From assembly GCA_963726575.1 (NCBI GenBank), contig CAVSCR010000003.1, forward strand, positions 806,001 through 870,000: a stretch of 64,000 bases of DNA. The letters run 5' to 3'. Position numbers and translations under genes: made by a program. Of the stretch, positions 62,682-64,000 are shown piece after piece (the stretch's first letter is position 1; every line of letters begins with the position of its first letter). Below the pieces are notes generated by a model. It had not been told where the DNA came from and searched no databases. It saw only the letters and a list, made by a program, of their open reading frames with translations. This stretch comes from CAVSCR01 sp963726575 (GTDB lineage: Bacteria; Actinomycetota; Actinomycetes; JAHEKZ01).

Positions 62682-63218
62682 TCACCTTGAGAGGTCGTCA
62701 GCCGCGACCAGCCAGGTGACGCGACCCAGTCGTGCTTGGGTCTCGGGACTGAGCTGGTTCACGATCAACGACAGACCGGCGAAGGAAGCACCGGTGCGGT
62801 CGACCAGTTCACGCACTGCGCATGCCTGCGCGCCACGCTCGGCCCAGTCGTCGACGAGCAGGACGACGTCCGAGGGCGTCAACGAGTCCTGCATCGTGAG
62901 CGTGTGCGCCAGACCGCGGTAGTCCGGGTCTGTCCTCGTGCTCAGCTTGCGACCGGGGAACAGTGCACCCGGTTTGCGCACGGCCTGGAATCCAGCGCCC
63001 AAGGCCGCCGCCACCGCACCGCCGAGCAAGAAGCCCCTGGCCTCGACACCCACGACACGGGTGATCCCACGATCGAGCCAAGACGCGGCAAGTCCGTCGA
63101 CCAGGGCCGAGAACGTGGGCCCGTCCTCGAACGCACGCCATACGTCCGCATGACCGTCGTGCCACTGGAAACGCGCGAGGAACGCCTCGCGCGCCAGGCT
63201 GACAGCATCACCGGCCAC
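62682..63218 (-). CDS. adenine-phosphoribosyltransferase-like protein
   Basis: A 178-aa type I PRTase fold: VVGVEARGFLLGGAVAAALG is the Apt-like hood strand with Glu-Ala-Arg-Gly, AVRKPGALFPGRKLS is the flexible loop and VVLLVDDWAERGAQA the PRPP-binding region. In the latter the usual ATGGT after DD is replaced by AERGAQ, so PRPP binding may be altered. It could salvage a purine or act in another nucleotide pathway. GTG start at 63218; the upstream frame overlaps the DapB-like gene on the other strand. Confidence 0.8.
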   Translation of the reverse strand: MAGDAVSLAREAFLARFQWHDGHADVWRAFEDGPTFSALVDGLAASWLDRGITRVVGVEARGFLLGGAVAAALGAGFQAVRKPGALFPGRKLSTRTDPDYRGLAHTLTMQDSLTPSDVVLLVDDWAERGAQACAVRELVDRTGASFAGLSLIVNQLSPETQARLGRVTWLVAADDLSR

Positions 63219-63274
63219 GCGATCATGATGACCTGCCCCGGCGGCTTGCGCCGGGACGCGGACTGGAGGCAACC

Positions 63275-64000
63275 ATGACCACTGTCTGTGTCGCCGGCGC
63301 GACCGGCTGGACCGGCCGAGCAATCGCCCGGGCCGTGGTGGAGGCCGACGACCTGACACTGCGCAGCGCAGTGGCGCGCACGGCGGCCGGCCAGGACCTG
63401 GGTGAGGCGTGCGGAGAGCCGCCGCTGGGCGTCATCGTCGTCGGGGACGTGGCCGAGGCGCTCGACGCGGTGGACGTACTCGTGGACTACACCTCCGCCA
63501 GCAGTGCCCGGCGGCACACGCTGCTGGCCATCGAGCACGGCGTCGACGTCGTGATCGGCACCTCCGGCTTGTCGAGTGCGGATTACGCCGACATCGACTC
63601 GGCCGCCCGCGACGCAGGCGTAGGGGTCATCGCGGCCGGCAACTTCTCGATCACTGCGGCCATGGCTCAGGCCGCTGCGCTGCTCGTGGCAGCTCACCTG
63701 CCGCACCGGGAGATCATCGACTACGCGTCGGCGACGAAGCCCGACGCACCGAGCGGAACCGCCCGCGAGCTGGCGCAGCGACTCAGCCTGGTCGCGCCGG
63801 CGCAGTCGCCCGTCACGGTGGCGCAGACCTTGGGGCATCCCGAGGCGCGCGGAGCGGACATCGCGGGGACCCAGGTTCACTCACTGCGGCTGCCGAGCTT
63901 CGTCGTGTCGACCGAGGTGGTGTTCGCCCTGCCCGACGAGCGCCTGACGATCCGCCACGACGCGGGCGGTACGCCGCAGCCCTACGTGTACGGGACCCTG
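63275..64000 (+). CDS. DapB-like dihydrodipicolinate-reductase-fold protein (cut by window edge)
   Basis: 242 codons are visible before the right edge. NAD(P)-binding start VCVAGATGWTGRAIARAV, DVLVDYTSASSARRHTLLAI, VIGTSGLSSADYADID, GNFSITAAMAQAAALLV and the DapB signature KPDAPSGTARELAQ. The catalytic His-His that normally precedes the signature is replaced by DYASAT, leaving only the Lys, so activity on 4-hydroxytetrahydrodipicolinate is doubtful. GGAGG precedes the ATG. It may belong to a divergent DapB-like subgroup. Confidence 0.8.
   Translation, partial: MTTVCVAGATGWTGRAIARAVVEADDLTLRSAVARTAAGQDLGEACGEPPLGVIVVGDVAEALDAVDVLVDYTSASSARRHTLLAIEHGVDVVIGTSGLSSADYADIDSAARDAGVGVIAAGNFSITAAMAQAAALLVAAHLPHREIIDYASATKPDAPSGTARELAQRLSLVAPAQSPVTVAQTLGHPEARGADIAGTQVHSLRLPSFVVSTEVVFALPDERLTIRHDAGGTPQPYVYGTL

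Overview
The window is high-GC DNA (roughly two thirds G+C) from an actinomycete. Several families largely confined to Actinomycetota are present (DUF2530, DUF3027, DUF3263, DUF5709, an actinobacterial-type SerC, a cold-shock protein with a C-terminal extension, an XPB-type helicase, GpgS). The order citrate synthase 2, serC, DUF2530, DUF3027, csp, helicase-associated protein and XPB resembles the Rv0861c-Rv0889c segment of Mycobacterium tuberculosis. A Nocardioidales/Propionibacteriales-like host is my best guess, with low confidence. I see no tRNA, rRNA, CRISPR array, transposase or phage gene.

Layout. 1-24 kb is a conserved housekeeping block: MFS transporter (cut by the left edge), pdxH, citA, serC, an anchored propeller protein, a methyltransferase, a cyclase/WD40 remnant, small membrane proteins, thpR, DUF2530, a giant sacsin-like ATPase, DUF3027, csp, a secreted subtilase, a WYL/helicase-associated protein, a flavin monooxygenase, a CBS-coupled SLC13 permease and XPB. 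25-41 kb is a catabolic cluster: FAD oxidoreductase, NDP-forming acyl-CoA synthetase, class III aminotransferase, Rieske oxygenase of the quaternary-ammonium type, PYROXD2-like oxidase, a PotABCD-type ABC importer, a TetR regulator with BetI-like features and a medium-chain dehydrogenase. TetR-type operator-like sites lie at its three divergent promoters. 41-50 kb holds a VOC protein, a DUF4031-HD fusion, a thioesterase, an acetyltransferase, groEL with two CIRCE operators, a small cold-shock gene, thrC behind a SAM-I riboswitch, gpgS and an amidohydrolase. 50-60 kb holds a secreted LamG protein, a LytR_C protein, DUF3263, and an amine/amino-acid group (cupin, DAO-type oxidase, PLP decarboxylase, M20 peptidase, amidinohydrolase, MerR). 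60-62 kb is an unusual three-gene cytochrome b operon. The right edge has a DUF2510 protein, a phosphoribosyltransferase and a truncated DapB-like gene.

Three signals cut across the genes. (1) Two families of dispersed intergenic palindromic repeats: a GATCAAC-type of about 68 bp in five places and a GTTGCTCC/GTTCTT hairpin type in four. They abut gene ends and in two cases enter coding sequence. (2) Sixteen start codons are preceded at exactly 6 or 7 nt by a TAnnnT -10 box, which predicts leaderless mRNAs and supports a 27-codon gene. (3) Six genes are broken by nine frameshifts, all of which are single extra bases, eight of them explicable by an extra base in a G/C run. Removing them restores full-length reading frames, so insertion errors in the assembly are more likely than true pseudogenes.
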